64,000 bases of DNA from Mycobacterium palustre (GCF_002101785.1 NZ_LQPJ01000070.1:123167-187166); one strand, 5' to 3'. Positions 1 through 11,296 are shown, counted from the first letter of the stretch. The notes: a model not told the origin generated them from the sequence alone. Made by a program: numbers and translations.

Positions 1-290
1 TCGGTGGTGGCGACCATCTGGTAGGGCTGGTCGCGGGCGCCGGAGGTCTGCGCGACGTTGACGAACCCGTCGCGGTTCTGGGTGATGTAGTCGGTCAGCG
101 CCTGCTCGTCGGGATAGTCGGCGGGAAACGTCAGGTTGAGCGCGTAGCCGGCGCCGGTGGTCTGGATGTGACACAGCTGCCCCGCCTCGGCGGCGCCGCC
201 CAGCTCGGCGCACGTCGGCGGCACCGCCGCGGCGGGCCAGCCCGGCACCATGGCGGCGGCCAGCACCGCAACCGCCATCAGATAACGCAT
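1..290 (-). CDS. Secreted TB22.2-like (Rv3036c-type) protein, 3' end outside the window
   Basis: The first 96 codons of a minus-strand gene run off the left edge. It opens with a signal peptide (MRYLMAVAVLAAAM, then cleavage near AAAVPP), followed by CAELGG and QLCHI, giving two cysteines early in the mature protein. The stretch LTDYITQNRDGFVNVAQ closely resembles my memory of the M. tuberculosis secreted antigen TB22.2 (Rv3036c), a member of the DUF3298/RsiV-like group of exported proteins of unknown function. The ATG at 290 is the only sensible start because the signal peptide follows directly. The C-terminal half cannot be judged. Confidence 0.85.
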   Translation of the reverse strand, partial: MRYLMAVAVLAAAMVPGWPAAAVPPTCAELGGAAEAGQLCHIQTTGAGYALNLTFPADYPDEQALTDYITQNRDGFVNVAQTSGARDQPYQMVATT

Positions 291-360
291 CGTGAGAATC
301 GTCCTTGTCGACCGAATCGGCTGCGCGCCTGCAAGTGACGGCGACCAGCGTACCCGCGCG

Positions 361-1566
361 CTATCGCGAGGCACGGCACACGAACGCCGTCGGGCGACCG
401 GCGGCCCCGGCGCCGAGGCGGGCGATGACCACCGTCAGGGCCCGGCCGCCGCGCGGCCGCAGCCGGCGCCGCAGCGCGTCCGGGTCGACGCGGACCCCGC
501 GGACCAGGATCTCGAGGGCCCCGCAGTCCAGCGCCGACAGGGCCCGGCGCAGCCGGCGTTCGTCCAACGGCGACTGCTCGAGCACCTCGAAGCCACGCAC
601 CCCGTCCGGCAGCCGGTCCCCCGACAGGTAGGCGATGTCGGGGTCGAGCTGCCACAACCCGTGGCGCGCGCCGTAGTGGCGCACCAAGCCGGCCCGGACC
701 ACGGCGCCGTCGGGGTCGACGATCCAGCGCCCGGCGGGCCGCACCGGGCAGTCGTCGGGGTCGGCGTCGGTGATCTCCTCGCCGCGATCCAGCACGGTGG
801 CCCGCCGGCCGACGCCCGGCCGCGACAGCCCCGCTGACCACAGGCACGCTTCGCGGACCGAGCCGCGATACGACGTCACCTCGATCTCACCGTCGAAGCC
901 GATCCGCCGGACGCGGTCGAAATCGATTCCGGGGGCGCACTTTACGACGAGGTCACGGCCGCGGTAGGCCTCAAACAGCTGGCCGAGCCCGGGCCGGTGA
1001 TCCTCGAGCCGCAGGCGCCGCCGTCCCGCACCGCGGCGGGCCGGGTCGACCAGCACCGCCGCGGCGCGGGTCACCGGGCGCAGCGCGTCGGCGCGGCACA
1101 GGCCCGCGCTCTCGCCCAGGTTGTGGCGCGCCATCGCCAGCCGGACCGGGTCGATGTCGCTGCCCACCGCCGGCATCCCCGCGGCGCGCAGCGCGGCCAC
1201 CTCGGTGCCGATCGAGCAGGTCGCGTCGTGCACCGGACCGCCCGTGGCGCCGGCGAGCCGGCGCGCCCGGTGCAGGGCCACCGGCGCCGCGGTGGCCTGC
1301 TGCAGCGCCTCGTCGGTGAACAGCCAGCCCGAGACGTCACCCAGCTCGCCCAGCTTCGCGGCGGCGCGGCGGCGCAACAGCGTGGTCTCCACCAGGATCG
1401 GCGCCGACTCGCCGAACCGGTCGCGCACCGCCGCGACGTCGGCGATGCGGGTCGCCTCGGTCAGCTCCAGCTCGGCCACCGCCGCCAGCGCCGCGGCGCC
1501 CGCCTGGGACCGCAGGTAGCGAACGTCGTCGATGCCGAAGCGCGGCCCCCCAGAATCGGGGCTCAG
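361..1566 (-). CDS. THUMP-like / SAM-dependent methyltransferase, Rv3037c-like
   Basis: The reading frame is convincingly coding from FGIDDVRYLRSQAG to the TAG at 361. It contains a methyltransferase core: HDATCSIGTEVAALRAAG (AdoMet loop), SDIDPVRLAMARHN and VLVDPARRGAGRRRL. This matches the mycobacterial THUMP-like methyltransferase family (Rv3037c). The start is unclear. No ATG, GTG or TTG lies between the end of the upstream methyltransferase gene and the conserved N-terminus. A CTG at 1566, within the last codons of the upstream gene, is used here as a working start. An in-frame GTG at 1479 would remove the conserved FGIDDVRYL segment. It follows the methyltransferase gene at 1563-2546 with overlapping ends, so the two are probably co-transcribed. 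The substrate is unknown. Confidence 0.75.
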   Translation of the reverse strand: MSPDSGGPRFGIDDVRYLRSQAGAAALAAVAELELTEATRIADVAAVRDRFGESAPILVETTLLRRRAAAKLGELGDVSGWLFTDEALQQATAAPVALHRARRLAGATGGPVHDATCSIGTEVAALRAAGMPAVGSDIDPVRLAMARHNLGESAGLCRADALRPVTRAAAVLVDPARRGAGRRRLRLEDHRPGLGQLFEAYRGRDLVVKCAPGIDFDRVRRIGFDGEIEVTSYRGSVREACLWSAGLSRPGVGRRATVLDRGEEITDADPDDCPVRPAGRWIVDPDGAVVRAGLVRHYGARHGLWQLDPDIAYLSGDRLPDGVRGFEVLEQSPLDERRLRRALSALDCGALEILVRGVRVDPDALRRRLRPRGGRALTVVIARLGAGAAGRPTAFVCRASR

Positions 1567-2546
1567 GACGGTTTGACCCCGGTGACCATCACGTTGTAAA
1601 ACCAGCCCTTCGGGGCCACGCGCCGCCACAGGTTGGCGTCCACCCAGCTCAGGGCCTTCCAGCCGTTGAAGGCGAACTTCGCCCAGCCCCAGCCCAGCCG
1701 GCCGGGCGGCACCGACGCCTCGAACGTGCGGACCGGCCACCCGAACATCGCGGCGGTGAACTCCTCGCTGGCGGTGCGGACCTCGACCGCGCCGGCGTTG
1801 CGGGCCATCCGCTCCAGGTCGGCCGGGGTGAAGGTGTGCAGGTCGACGATGGCCTCCAGCGCCGCGACGCGCGAGGACTCGTCGAGCTCGGCCTGCGGGC
1901 GCCGCCAGCCGCGCAGGCCGGGCAGCTTGGTGACGTTGGTGGCGACGCGCCAGGTCAGCGTGGACAGCTGGCGCGCGTAGACGTCCCCGACGCTGGTCGG
2001 CTCGCCGGCGAAGACGAACCGGCCGCCGGGGCGCAGCACGCGGATCACCTCGCGCAGCGACAGCTCGACGTCGGGGATGTGATGCAGCACGGCGTGCCCG
2101 ACCACCAGGTCAAAGGTGTCGTCGTCGTACGGGATGCCCTCGGCGTCGGCGACCCGGCCGTCGATGTCCAGGCCCAGCGACCGCCCGTTGCGGGTGGCCA
2201 CCTTGACCATGCCGGGCGACAGGTCGGTCACCGACCCGCGCCGGGCGACCCCGGACTGGATCAGGTTGAGCAGGAAAAACCCCGTGCCGCAGCCCAATTC
2301 GAGGGCCCGGTCGTAGGGCAACTCCCTGATCACCTCGGCGGGCACGATGGCGTCGAAGCGGCCCCGGGCATACTCGACGCAGCGCTGGTCGTAGGAGATC
2401 GACCACTTTTCGTCGTAGGTCTCGGCCTCCCAGTCGTGGTAGAGCACCTGCGCGAGCTTGGTGTCGTGCCGCGCGGCCTCCACCTGCTCGGCGGTGGCGC
2501 GGGCCTTAGGTGCGGCGTCGCCGGAAGTCTCGGTACTCGTGGTCAT
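1563..2546 (-). CDS. Class I SAM-dependent methyltransferase, Rv3038c-like
   Basis: A 327-residue protein with a classical Rossmann methyltransferase core. The AdoMet-binding loop ELGCGTGFF sits at about residues 83-91. It is followed by a DLSPGMVKVA acidic-loop strand and VVGHAVLHHIPDVELSLREV, typical of UbiE/COQ5-type enzymes. The N-terminus (first 30 residues) is polar and probably flexible. The ATG at 2546 lies 10 bp after the stop of echA17, so it belongs to the same minus-strand transcription unit. The size matches my recollection of Rv3038c. The methyl acceptor cannot be told from sequence. Confidence 0.85.
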   Translation of the reverse strand: MTTSTETSGDAAPKARATAEQVEAARHDTKLAQVLYHDWEAETYDEKWSISYDQRCVEYARGRFDAIVPAEVIRELPYDRALELGCGTGFFLLNLIQSGVARRGSVTDLSPGMVKVATRNGRSLGLDIDGRVADAEGIPYDDDTFDLVVGHAVLHHIPDVELSLREVIRVLRPGGRFVFAGEPTSVGDVYARQLSTLTWRVATNVTKLPGLRGWRRPQAELDESSRVAALEAIVDLHTFTPADLERMARNAGAVEVRTASEEFTAAMFGWPVRTFEASVPPGRLGWGWAKFAFNGWKALSWVDANLWRRVAPKGWFYNVMVTGVKPS

Positions 2547-2556
2547 GCAGGGCAGC

Positions 2557-3240
2557 CTAACGGCCGCCCGGTTGCGGGTCGAAAACGGCGTTGATGCCGG
2601 CCTTGGCGGCGGCCAGCGCGTGCCGCGGGCCGTCGAGGAAGCGGCGCGCCCACGCCGCGGCGGCGTCGTACACGTCGTCGGGGGCCACCATCTCGTCGAT
2701 CACGCCGAGCGCCAGGGCCTCCTCGGCGTCGACGAACCGGCCGCTGAACACCAGCTCCTTGGCCTTGCTCGGCCCGGCGGCCCGGGTCAGGCGGGCCATC
2801 CCGCCGCCCCCGGGAACCATGCCGGCCAAAATCTCGGTCGCCCCGAACTTGGCGTTGTCGCCGCTGACCCGCCAGTCGGCGGCCAGGGCCAGCGTCAGGC
2901 CTGCGCCCAGGGCGTACCCGGTGATCGCGGCCACGGTCGGCTTCGGGATGGCCGCGACGGCGTCGACGGCCTCGCGGCGCACCCGGGCCGCCACGTCGGC
3001 CTCACCGGGAGTCAGCGTCCGCAGCTCGGGCATGTCGTCGCCGGCGGAAAAGATCTCGTGGCCGCCGAACAGGATCACCGCGGCGACGTCGTCGCGGCGC
3101 GCCAATTCGCCGGCGGCGTCGGCGATCTCGCGGTAGACCTGCCGGGTCATCGCGTTGGTCGGCGGCCGCGACAGCAGCATCATGGCCAGCCCGGCGTCCT
3201 GCGAGCCGTCGCTGACCACCACGCTGACGAACTCCCTCAA
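2557..3240 (-). CDS. echA17: Enoyl-CoA hydratase/isomerase family protein EchA17
   Basis: A crotonase-fold protein of 227 residues, likely to hydrate enoyl-CoA intermediates in fatty-acid degradation. Seen: [14 protein letters not shown] (first oxyanion-hole segment), [21 protein letters not shown] (second) and [18 protein letters not shown]. The TTG start at 3240 overlaps the TGA of the NUDIX gene (TTGA), matching the family N-terminus ([19 protein letters not shown]). A GTG at 3249 is an alternative. The C-terminus is odd. After [18 protein letters not shown] it stops, while the M. tuberculosis protein as I recall it has about 25 more residues forming the last trimer-contacting helix. Either that tail is dispensable here or the gene has been clipped. 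Confidence 0.85.
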   Translation of the reverse strand: MREFVSVVVSDGSQDAGLAMMLLSRPPTNAMTRQVYREIADAAGELARRDDVAAVILFGGHEIFSAGDDMPELRTLTPGEADVAARVRREAVDAVAAIPKPTVAAITGYALGAGLTLALAADWRVSGDNAKFGATEILAGMVPGGGGMARLTRAAGPSKAKELVFSGRFVDAEEALALGVIDEMVAPDDVYDAAAAWARRFLDGPRHALAAAKAGINAVFDPQPGGR

Positions 3241-4082
3241 TGCCGCCACCCCATGCCGCCGGACTTGCGCGCCTGGTGGTAGCGGTCGGAGTCGAAGAAC
3301 TCGAACACCCAGTTGTCGCCCTGGATCTCCAGACATGGCCGCACGGTGACGATCTGGCGCTCGACGGCCAGCACCTCGGCCACGCTGTGACCGGCCAGCG
3401 AGTCCAGCTGCGTCCAGGTCGGCGGCAGCAAAAAGGTGCGCCCGGCCGCGAAGTCGTCGATGGCGGCCCGCGGCGTCGTCCAGCCGGCGCGGTCGGACTC
3501 GGTGTTCTCCCCGTCGGCCCGCTGGCCCTCGGGCAGGGCGCCCACAAAGAAATAGGTGTCGTAGCGGCGGGTGCGCTCGGCCTCGGGGGTGACCCAGTTG
3601 GCCCACGGCCGCAGCAGGTCGGACCGCAATTCCAGGTTTTCGCGGCGCAGGAAGTCGGCGAAGGACAGTGTGCCGGAGGCGAGCTCGCCGCGCGAGTCAC
3701 GGTAGACCGAGGCGTCGCCGACGATGCTGTCGGGGTCGTCGGCCGGCCCGGCGAACAGCACCCCCGACTCTTCGAAGGTCTCGCGGGCGGCGGCGCACAC
3801 CAGCGCCTCGGCCAGGTCGGCTTCGATGCCGAACCGCCGCGCCCACCAGGCCGGGCGCGGCCCGGCCCACGCCCCCAGCCTCTCCAAGTGGGCGTCGCGG
3901 TCGCGGTCGTCGACGCCGCCGCCGGGAAAGACCATGGTTCCCGCGGCGAACTCCATGCGCGAGTGGCGGCGCATCAAAAACACGGCCAGGCCGTCTTGCG
4001 AACCGGGCTCGGCCTCGCGGATCAGCATCACGGTCGCGGCCGGGCGCGGAACCAGGGGCGGCGGATCCTGCGATGACGTCAC
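3237..4082 (-). CDS. NUDIX hydrolase, Rv3040c-like
   Basis: The protein has 281 residues. An N-terminal strand region ([33 protein letters not shown]) leads into a NUDIX-type helix [16 protein letters not shown], which supplies the RExxEExG core of the catalytic box. This is the long family related to RNUDIX/NUDT19 proteins that act on CoA or other nucleoside diphosphate conjugates; the substrate here is inferred only as such. The GTG start at 4082 overlaps the TGA of the ABC ATPase gene by four bases (GTGA), and the stop overlaps echA17, so the three genes are tightly coupled. Confidence 0.83.
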   Translation of the reverse strand: MTSSQDPPPLVPRPAATVMLIREAEPGSQDGLAVFLMRRHSRMEFAAGTMVFPGGGVDDRDRDAHLERLGAWAGPRPAWWARRFGIEADLAEALVCAAARETFEESGVLFAGPADDPDSIVGDASVYRDSRGELASGTLSFADFLRRENLELRSDLLRPWANWVTPEAERTRRYDTYFFVGALPEGQRADGENTESDRAGWTTPRAAIDDFAAGRTFLLPPTWTQLDSLAGHSVAEVLAVERQIVTVRPCLEIQGDNWVFEFFDSDRYHQARKSGGMGWRH

Positions 4083-4950
4083 GAGGGCCTCCTGTGGGCG
4101 GCGCGGGTGCGGACCCGGCGGGCGAAGTAGCGCCCGTCGGCGACGTCGAGGGCGATCCGCTGGCCGAACGCGGCGGACAAGTTCTCGGCGGTCAGCACGT
4201 CGGGCAGCAACCCGGCGGCGACCACCCGGCCCTCCGACAGCAGCATGCAGTGGCTGAAGCCGGGCGGGACCTCCTCGACGTGGTGGGTCACCAGCACCAG
4301 CGCGGGCGCGTCGGGGTCGGCGGCCAGGTCGGCGAGCCGGGCCACCAACTCCTCCCGGCCCCCCAGGTCCAGGCCGGCGGCGGGCTCGTCGAGCAGCAGC
4401 AGTTCCGGGTCGGTCATCAGCGCGCGGGCGATCAGCACCCGTTTGCGCTCGCCTTCCGACAGCGTCCCGTAGGTGCGGTCGGCGAGGTGCTCGGCGCCGA
4501 GGCTTTCCAGCATGTCGATGGCGCGGCGGTAGTCGACGTCCTCGTAGCGTTCCCGCCACCGGCCCAGCACCGCATAACCGGCCGACACCACCAGGTCGCG
4601 CACCAACTCGTCGCCGGGCACCCGCTGCGCCAGCGCCGACGAGCTCAGCCCGATCCGCGCGCGCAACTCCGACACGTCCACGCGGCCCAGCCGCTCGCCG
4701 AGGATGAACGCGACGCCCGTCGACGGGTGTTCGGCCGCGGCGGCGATGCGCAGCAACGATGTCTTGCCGGCGCCGTTGGGGCCGACGATCACCCACCGCT
4801 CGTCGAGCTCGACGGCCCAATCCAACGGCCCGACCAGCGTGCGTCCACCGCGCCGCAGCGACACGTCGCGGAAGTCGATCAGCAGGTCGGGGTCGGCCGG
4901 CTCGCTTCCGTTCTCAGGCACCCGACCATCGTGCCGTACTCCCTGCGCCA

Positions 4951-4951
<1 letters not shown>
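4079..4951 (-). CDS. ABC transporter ATP-binding protein, Rv3041c-like
   Basis: A single nucleotide-binding domain of 290 residues. Walker A is GPNGAGKTS, the signature is LSEGERKR, Walker B is LLLLDEPAAGLDL, and the H-loop is VTHHVEE. No membrane-spanning partner is encoded next to it, so the cognate permease is elsewhere or the protein has another role. The GTG start at 4951 overlaps the final base of the serB2 TAG stop, indicating translational coupling with serB2. The downstream NUDIX gene overlaps it by four bases. The C-terminus is basic ([15 protein letters not shown]). Confidence 0.85.
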
Positions 4952-6201
<1,250 letters not shown>

Positions 6202-7962
6202 CTACTGCTCACTGGTCGAGCGGTCGGGTTCGGTGCGGGGCCCGAACCCCTTCGGGGACTCACCGGCCGTGGCGTGGCGACCCACATGCGCCTCGGCGCG
6301 CATCCGTTCCACCATGTGCGGGTAGTGCAGCTCGAATGCCGGCCGCTCCGAACGGATCCGGGGCAACTCGGTGAAGTTGTGCCGCGGCGGCGGGCAGCTG
6401 GTCGCCCACTCCAGCGAGTTGCCGTAACCCCACGGGTCGTCGACGGTCACGACCTCGCCGTACCGCCAGCTCTTGAAGACGTTCCAGACGAACGGGAACA
6501 TCGACGCGCCCAGGATAAAGGCACCGATCGTCGAGACGATGTTGTAGGGCTGGAAGCCGTCGGTCGGCAGGTAGTCGGCGTAGCGGCGCGGCATGCCCAT
6601 GTTGCCCAGCCAGTGCTGCACCAGGAAGGTGGTGTGAAAACCGATGAACGTCAACCAGAAGTGCAGCTTGCCCAATCTCTCGTCGAGCAGCCGGCCCGTC
6701 ATCTTCGGAAACCAGAAGTAGATGCCGGCGAACGTGGAGAACACGATCGTGCCGAACAGCACGTAGTGGAAGTGCGCGACGACGAAGTAGGTGTCGGTCA
6801 CGTGGAAGTCCAGCGGCGGGCTTGCCAGCAGCACGCCGGTCAGGCCGCCCAGCAGGAAGGTGACCATGAAGCCGGCCGAGAACAGCATCGGCGTCTCAAA
6901 GGTCAACTGCCCCTTCCACATCGTGCCGATCCAGTTGAAAAACTTGATCCCCGTCGGCACCGCGATCAGGTACGTCATGAACGAGAAGAACGGCAGCAGA
7001 ACGGCTCCCGTGGCGAACATGTGGTGCGCCCACACCGCGACCGACAGCGCGGCGATCGACAGCGTCGCGTAGACCAGCGTGGTGTAGCCGAAGATCGGCT
7101 TGCGGGCGAACACCGGGATCACCTCGGTGACGATGCCGAAGAACGGCAGCGCGATGATGTACACCTCGGGGTGGCCGAAGAACCAGAACAGGTGCTGCCA
7201 CAACAGGACGCCGCCGTTGGCGGCGTCGTAGACGTGGGCGCCCAGGTGCCGGTCGGCGGCCAGGCCGAACAGGGCCGCGGTCAGCAGCGGGAAGACGATC
7301 AGCACCAGGATCGACGTCACCAGGATGTTCCAGGTGAAGATCGGCATCCGGAACATCGTCATGCCGGGCGCGCGCATGCAGACCACGGTGGTGATCATGT
7401 TCACCGCGCCCAGGATCGTTCCCAGACCGGCGACGATCAGGCCCATGATCCACAGGTCACCGCCGGGGCCGGGCGAGTGGATCGCGTCGGTCAGCGGGGT
7501 GTAGGCGGTCCAGCCGAAGTCCGCGGCCCCGCCCGGGGTGATGAAGCCCGCCGCGCCGATCGTGGCGCCGAACACGAACAACCAGAACGAGAACGCGTTC
7601 AGCCGCGGGAAGGCGACGTCGGGGGCGCCGATCTGCAGCGGCAGCACCAGGTTGGCGAACCCGAACACGATCGGGGTCGCGTAGAACAGCAGCATGATCG
7701 TGCCGTGCATCGTGAACAGCTGATTGAACTGCTCGTTCGACAGGAACTGCAGCCCCGGCGCCGCCAGCTCGGTGCGCATCAGCAGCGCCAGCAGCCCGCC
7801 CAGGAAGAAGAAGATGAAGCAGGCGACGCAGTACATGATGCCGATCATCTTGTGATCGGTGGTGGTGATCAGCTTGTAGACGAGGTTGCCTTTGGGACCG
7901 GTCCGGGCCGGGTAGGGACGGACGGCCTCGAGTTCTCCCAGCGGCGGGGCTTCGGCTGTCAA
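6202..7962 (-). CDS. ctaD: Cytochrome c oxidase (aa3) subunit I, CtaD
   Basis: The protein has about 586 residues with 12 hydrophobic segments, almost identical to the mycobacterial aa3 oxidase subunit I. Ligands visible: [10 protein letters not shown] (haem a), WFFGHPEVY (CuB His with the cross-linked Tyr), WAHHMF (CuB His pair) and [12 protein letters not shown] (haem a3 and a). It reduces oxygen in the membrane as part of the bcc-aa3 supercomplex. I prefer the TTG at 7962 (protein begins [13 protein letters not shown]) because GGAGG sits five bases upstream; a TTG at 7974 would add four residues. The gene is divergent from fecB. Confidence 0.95.
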   Translation of the reverse strand: MTAEAPPLGELEAVRPYPARTGPKGNLVYKLITTTDHKMIGIMYCVACFIFFFLGGLLALLMRTELAAPGLQFLSNEQFNQLFTMHGTIMLLFYATPIVFGFANLVLPLQIGAPDVAFPRLNAFSFWLFVFGATIGAAGFITPGGAADFGWTAYTPLTDAIHSPGPGGDLWIMGLIVAGLGTILGAVNMITTVVCMRAPGMTMFRMPIFTWNILVTSILVLIVFPLLTAALFGLAADRHLGAHVYDAANGGVLLWQHLFWFFGHPEVYIIALPFFGIVTEVIPVFARKPIFGYTTLVYATLSIAALSVAVWAHHMFATGAVLLPFFSFMTYLIAVPTGIKFFNWIGTMWKGQLTFETPMLFSAGFMVTFLLGGLTGVLLASPPLDFHVTDTYFVVAHFHYVLFGTIVFSTFAGIYFWFPKMTGRLLDERLGKLHFWLTFIGFHTTFLVQHWLGNMGMPRRYADYLPTDGFQPYNIVSTIGAFILGASMFPFVWNVFKSWRYGEVVTVDDPWGYGNSLEWATSCPPPRHNFTELPRIRSERPAFELHYPHMVERMRAEAHVGRHATAGESPKGFGPRTEPDRSTSEQ

Positions 7963-8102
7963 CAGCTCCTCCAAACATCGTCGGACAGGGGCCCGAACCC
8001 AGTAATGACTCGAATCTTAGCCTCCGCAGAACTCGCCGTCAGTGGCAGTCCTACAAACTGTCGTAAGTGGCTTCGAAGGCGCCGGATGTTAGCGTCGAGC
8101 GC

Positions 8103-9197
8103 GTGCTGGGCAGGCGATCGATCGTGGCCGCGACCGCCGTCGCCGCGGCGGTAATCGCAGCCTGCGCCGGTTGCGGCTCGCACAACGCGGGCACCGCGTC
8201 GTCGACCCGGTCGCTGGTCACGCCGACCACCCAAATCGCCGGGGCCGGGGTGCTGGGCAACGACCGCAAGCCCGACGAGTCGTGCGCGCGGGACGCCGCC
8301 GCCCCCGATCCCGGACCGCCGACCCGGCCGGCCCGCAACGCGGCCGGGGTCACGCCCGAAACGGCCCAGGTGCCGGCCGAGCCGCGCCGCATCGTGGTGC
8401 TCTCCGGCGACCAACTCGACGCGCTGTGCGCGCTGGGCCTGCAATCGCGGGTGGTCGGCGCCGCCCTGCCGGACGGAGCGGTGAGCCAGCCCGCCTACCT
8501 GGGCGGCGCGGTGCGCGGCGTGCCCGGCGTCGGCAGCCGCAGCAACCCGGACGTGGGCGCCATCGCCGCGGCCCGCCCCGACCTGATTCTGGGATCGGTC
8601 GGGTTGACGCCCCAGCTTTATCCGCGGCTGGCCGCGATCGCCCCGACCGTGTTCACCGGGCCGCCCGGTGCGGCGTGGCAGGACAACCTGCGCGGCGTCG
8701 GGGCGGCCACGGCGCGAAGCGGCGCGGTGGACGCGCTGCTCGGCGGCTTCGCGCAGCGGGCCACCCGCATCGGCGGCGCCCACGACGCGTCGCACTTCCA
8801 GGCCTCGATCGTGCAGCTGACCACCACCACCATCCGGGTCTACGGGGCCAACAATTTCCCCGCCAGCGTGCTCGGCGCGGTCGGCGTGGACCGGCCGGCC
8901 GCCCAGCGGTTCACCGACAAGCCCTATATCGAGATCGGCGCCACCGACGCCGATCTCACCAAGAACCCCGACCTGGCCGCCGCCGACGCCGACGTGGTGT
9001 ACGTCTCGTGTGCGACCCCGGCCGCCGCCGAGCGCGCCGCGACCGTCCTGGACAGCGGCCCGTGGCGCAAGCTCTCCGCCAATCGCGACAACCGCGTCTA
9101 CGTCGTCAACGACGAGATATGGCAAACCGGGCAGGGCCTGATCGCCGCCCGCGGCATCGTCGACGACCTGCGCCTGGTCAACGCCCCGATAAACTAG
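8103..9197 (+). CDS. fecB: Iron-siderophore/haem-binding lipoprotein FecB
   Basis: A periplasmic binding protein of about 364 residues (Fe-siderophore class III fold). It has a signal peptide ending in a lipobox region (AVIAACAGCGS) and ligand-binding halves with QRxVVLSGDQLDALCALGL-type and DLILGSVGLTPQLYP motifs. The segment TPTTQIAGAGVLGNDRKPDE matches my memory of M. tuberculosis FecB (Rv3044), which has been linked to iron-source binding and intrinsic drug tolerance. The GTG at 8103 places the signal peptide correctly; an in-frame GTG at 8067 would add 12 residues. No permease genes follow; adhC is next on the same strand. Confidence 0.9.
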   Translation: MLGRRSIVAATAVAAAVIAACAGCGSHNAGTASSTRSLVTPTTQIAGAGVLGNDRKPDESCARDAAAPDPGPPTRPARNAAGVTPETAQVPAEPRRIVVLSGDQLDALCALGLQSRVVGAALPDGAVSQPAYLGGAVRGVPGVGSRSNPDVGAIAAARPDLILGSVGLTPQLYPRLAAIAPTVFTGPPGAAWQDNLRGVGAATARSGAVDALLGGFAQRATRIGGAHDASHFQASIVQLTTTTIRVYGANNFPASVLGAVGVDRPAAQRFTDKPYIEIGATDADLTKNPDLAAADADVVYVSCATPAAAERAATVLDSGPWRKLSANRDNRVYVVNDEIWQTGQGLIAARGIVDDLRLVNAPIN

Positions 9198-9286
9198 CCG
9201 TCGGGGGGGCCAACCCCGCAAGTGGCCCGAAAACATTACCTTAGCTAAACTTTCTGACGACGCATCGAGACTAAAGAGGGATATTC

Positions 9287-10327
9287 ATGAGAACAGTTTC
9301 GGCGTACGCCGCCACTTCGCCGACGGCACCACTGACCAAGACCACCATCGACCGTCGCGACCCCGGCCCGCGCGACGTCGCGATCGACATCAAGTTCGCC
9401 GGAATCTGCCACTCCGACATCCACACGGCCAAAGCCGAATGGGGCACACCGAATTACCCCGTGGTCGTGGGGCACGAGATCGCCGGCGTCGTGACCGAAG
9501 TGGGCCCCGAAGTCACCAAGTACAAGGTGGGCGACCACGTCGGTGTGGGCTGCATGGTCAACTCCTGCGGCGAATGCAGCAGCTGCAAGGCCGGGCTCGA
9601 GCAGTACTGCAAGCCGGGCGCGATCTTCACCTACAACGCCATCGACAAGGACGGCACGCCGACGCAGGGCGGCTACAGCCAGGCGATCGTAGTCGACGAG
9701 AACTTCGTCCTGCGCATCCCCGACTCGCTGCCGCTGGACAAGGCGGCGCCGCTGCTGTGCGCCGGCATCACGCTGTTCTCCCCGCTGCGGCACTGGAACG
9801 CCGGGCCGGGCACGCGGCTGGCGATCATCGGCCTGGGCGGCCTGGGGCACATGGGCGTGAAGCTGGGCGCCGCGATGGGCGCCGAGGTGAGCGTGCTGTC
9901 CCAATCGCTGAAGAAGATGGAGGACGGGTTGCGGCTCGGCGCCAGCAATTACTACGCGACGTCAGACCCGGACACCTTCCGCAAGCTGCGCGGCAGCTTC
10001 GACCTGATGCTCAACACCGTCTCGGCGAACCTCAAGCTCGACGACTACCTCAACCTGCTCGACGTCGACGGCACCCTCGTCGAGCTGGGCATCCCGGAGC
10101 ACCCCATGGAGACGCACGCGTTCGCGTTGGCCCTGATGCGGCGCAGCCTGTCCGGGTCCAACATCGGCGGGATCGCCGAGACGCAGGAGATGCTGGACTT
10201 CTGCGCCGAGCACGGCGTGACGCCCGAGATCGAGCTGATCGAGCCGGACTACATCAACGAGGCCTACGAGCGGGTGCTCGCCAGCGACGTGCGCTACCGG
10301 TTCGTGATCGACATCTCCAAGATGTAG
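9287..10327 (+). CDS. adhC: NADP-dependent zinc alcohol dehydrogenase AdhC
   Basis: A medium-chain dehydrogenase of 346 residues, cinnamyl-alcohol-dehydrogenase type. The catalytic zinc ligands are in GICHSDIH and GHEIAGVV. The structural zinc is held by the four cysteines of [19 protein letters not shown]. The cofactor loop is [11 protein letters not shown]. It reduces aldehydes or oxidises alcohols with NADP(H). The start ATG at 9287 follows AAAGAGGGATATTC. It lies 89 bp after fecB on the same strand and ends five bases from a convergent DUF3349 gene. Confidence 0.92.
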   Translation: MRTVSAYAATSPTAPLTKTTIDRRDPGPRDVAIDIKFAGICHSDIHTAKAEWGTPNYPVVVGHEIAGVVTEVGPEVTKYKVGDHVGVGCMVNSCGECSSCKAGLEQYCKPGAIFTYNAIDKDGTPTQGGYSQAIVVDENFVLRIPDSLPLDKAAPLLCAGITLFSPLRHWNAGPGTRLAIIGLGGLGHMGVKLGAAMGAEVSVLSQSLKKMEDGLRLGASNYYATSDPDTFRKLRGSFDLMLNTVSANLKLDDYLNLLDVDGTLVELGIPEHPMETHAFALALMRRSLSGSNIGGIAETQEMLDFCAEHGVTPEIELIEPDYINEAYERVLASDVRYRFVIDISKM

Positions 10328-10331
10328 CGGC

Positions 10332-10709
10332 TCAGGCCGATTCGGAGGCCGCTGCTTCGCCGTTGGCGGGCGCCGCGGCGATGCCGGCCAGCGGCCAGCC
10401 GGCGGCGGCCAGCCTGGCGGCCACCCGCGCGATGTTCTCGGGACCGGCGTCGTGGTGGGTCACGCCGGAGATGAAGTCCTCGATCACGTCCCGGCCGATC
10501 TCCTCGCCCGGCGGGACCTCCTCGTCGATCTCGTCGACGACCTCCTTGATCTGCTCCTCGGTCAACGGGGTGCTGCGCAGCAGCTCGAGCAGCGGGACCC
10601 GGTCGGGACCGGGGACGCCGTCGGGGTAGCCGCACTGCAGCCACCGGATAACTGAACGGAAAAAAGCGGCCGTAGAAGATTGTGTTATCGACACGCCAAT
10701 TAGTGTCAC
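10332..10709 (-). CDS. DUF3349 family protein, Rv3046c-like
   Basis: A small acidic protein of 125 residues. The diagnostic stretch RWLQCGYPDGVPGPDRVPLL, followed by TEEQIKEVVDEI and a Gly/Pro-containing helical pair, identifies the actinobacterial DUF3349 family (Rv0543c/Rv3046c relatives). The function is unknown; known structures are compact helical bundles. The Ala/Glu-rich C-terminus (ANGEAAASESA) is probably disordered. The GTG at 10709 is used as start, and a second GTG six codons further in is possible. The gene converges on adhC with only four bases between stops. Confidence 0.8.
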   Translation of the reverse strand: MTLIGVSITQSSTAAFFRSVIRWLQCGYPDGVPGPDRVPLLELLRSTPLTEEQIKEVVDEIDEEVPPGEEIGRDVIEDFISGVTHHDAGPENIARVAARLAAAGWPLAGIAAAPANGEAAASESA

Positions 10710-10792
10710 GGGTGCCCGGCCGGCGGCGCCACCGTAGCGCCCGGGCGCCCCGACAATTCATGCGCCGTTCACGATCCGATCAGAAGACGGGC

Positions 10793-11296
10793 CTACCCCA
10801 CCCGCTCGGCCCTCATGTCCATGTCGATGGTGCCCTGGCAGGCCCCGCTCGAGATGTCGGTGTGCATGGTGCCGGCAAGCGATCCGTCGGGCTGGGGCGT
10901 GTAGCGCACGTCGGCGTGGGCCGGATTCCACTGGATCGTGGTGTCGGGCATCATGCAGTCCCACTGGAAATCGCTGTGCTGCACCCACGACGACCCGTCC
11001 CAGGTGAACTGGACCGGTTGCGGCACCGTGGGGTTGCTCGGCGGCGGACCGCTGACGATCGTGGCGACGCACTTTCCGCTGCTACAGCTCGAGCGGAACC
11101 CGTAGGTGTCGGTGTGCTGCACCTCGGGGTCGCCGACGGCCATGCTGGTCCCCGATTTGGGGCCGACCATGAACGTGATCGCGTACTGGCCGTTCCACGA
11201 CGCGGCGTCGGCGCAGGCGCTCGGGGCAAGCCACAGGGCGATCGCGAGCGGCGCGGCGCACAGGCCGGCCAGGCCGCTCGCACTGCGTGGGACCAT
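10793..11296 (-). CDS. Small secreted protein of unknown function
   Basis: The protein has 167 residues and starts at ATG 11296 behind AAGGAG. The signal peptide is MVPRSASGLAGLCAAPLAIALW, with cleavage near SACADA. The mature part is beta-rich with four cysteines (RSSCSSGKC, DCMMPD, SGACQG) that could form two disulfides. Repeated Trp/Asp motifs (TWDGSSWVQ, WDCMMPDTTIQWNP) and a final TxxGxxxGTI pattern are typical of mycobacterial exported beta-sandwich proteins. I do not recognise a named family. It sits alone between DUF3349 and the nrdF2 region. Confidence 0.75.
   Translation of the reverse strand: MVPRSASGLAGLCAAPLAIALWLAPSACADAASWNGQYAITFMVGPKSGTSMAVGDPEVQHTDTYGFRSSCSSGKCVATIVSGPPPSNPTVPQPVQFTWDGSSWVQHSDFQWDCMMPDTTIQWNPAHADVRYTPQPDGSLAGTMHTDISSGACQGTIDMDMRAERVG

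Noticed and set aside
9228..9260. Possible IdeR iron box (TTACCTTAGCTAAACTTT) upstream of adhC
   Set aside because: Only about 11 of 19 positions fit the IdeR consensus; too weak to annotate despite the neighbouring fecB.
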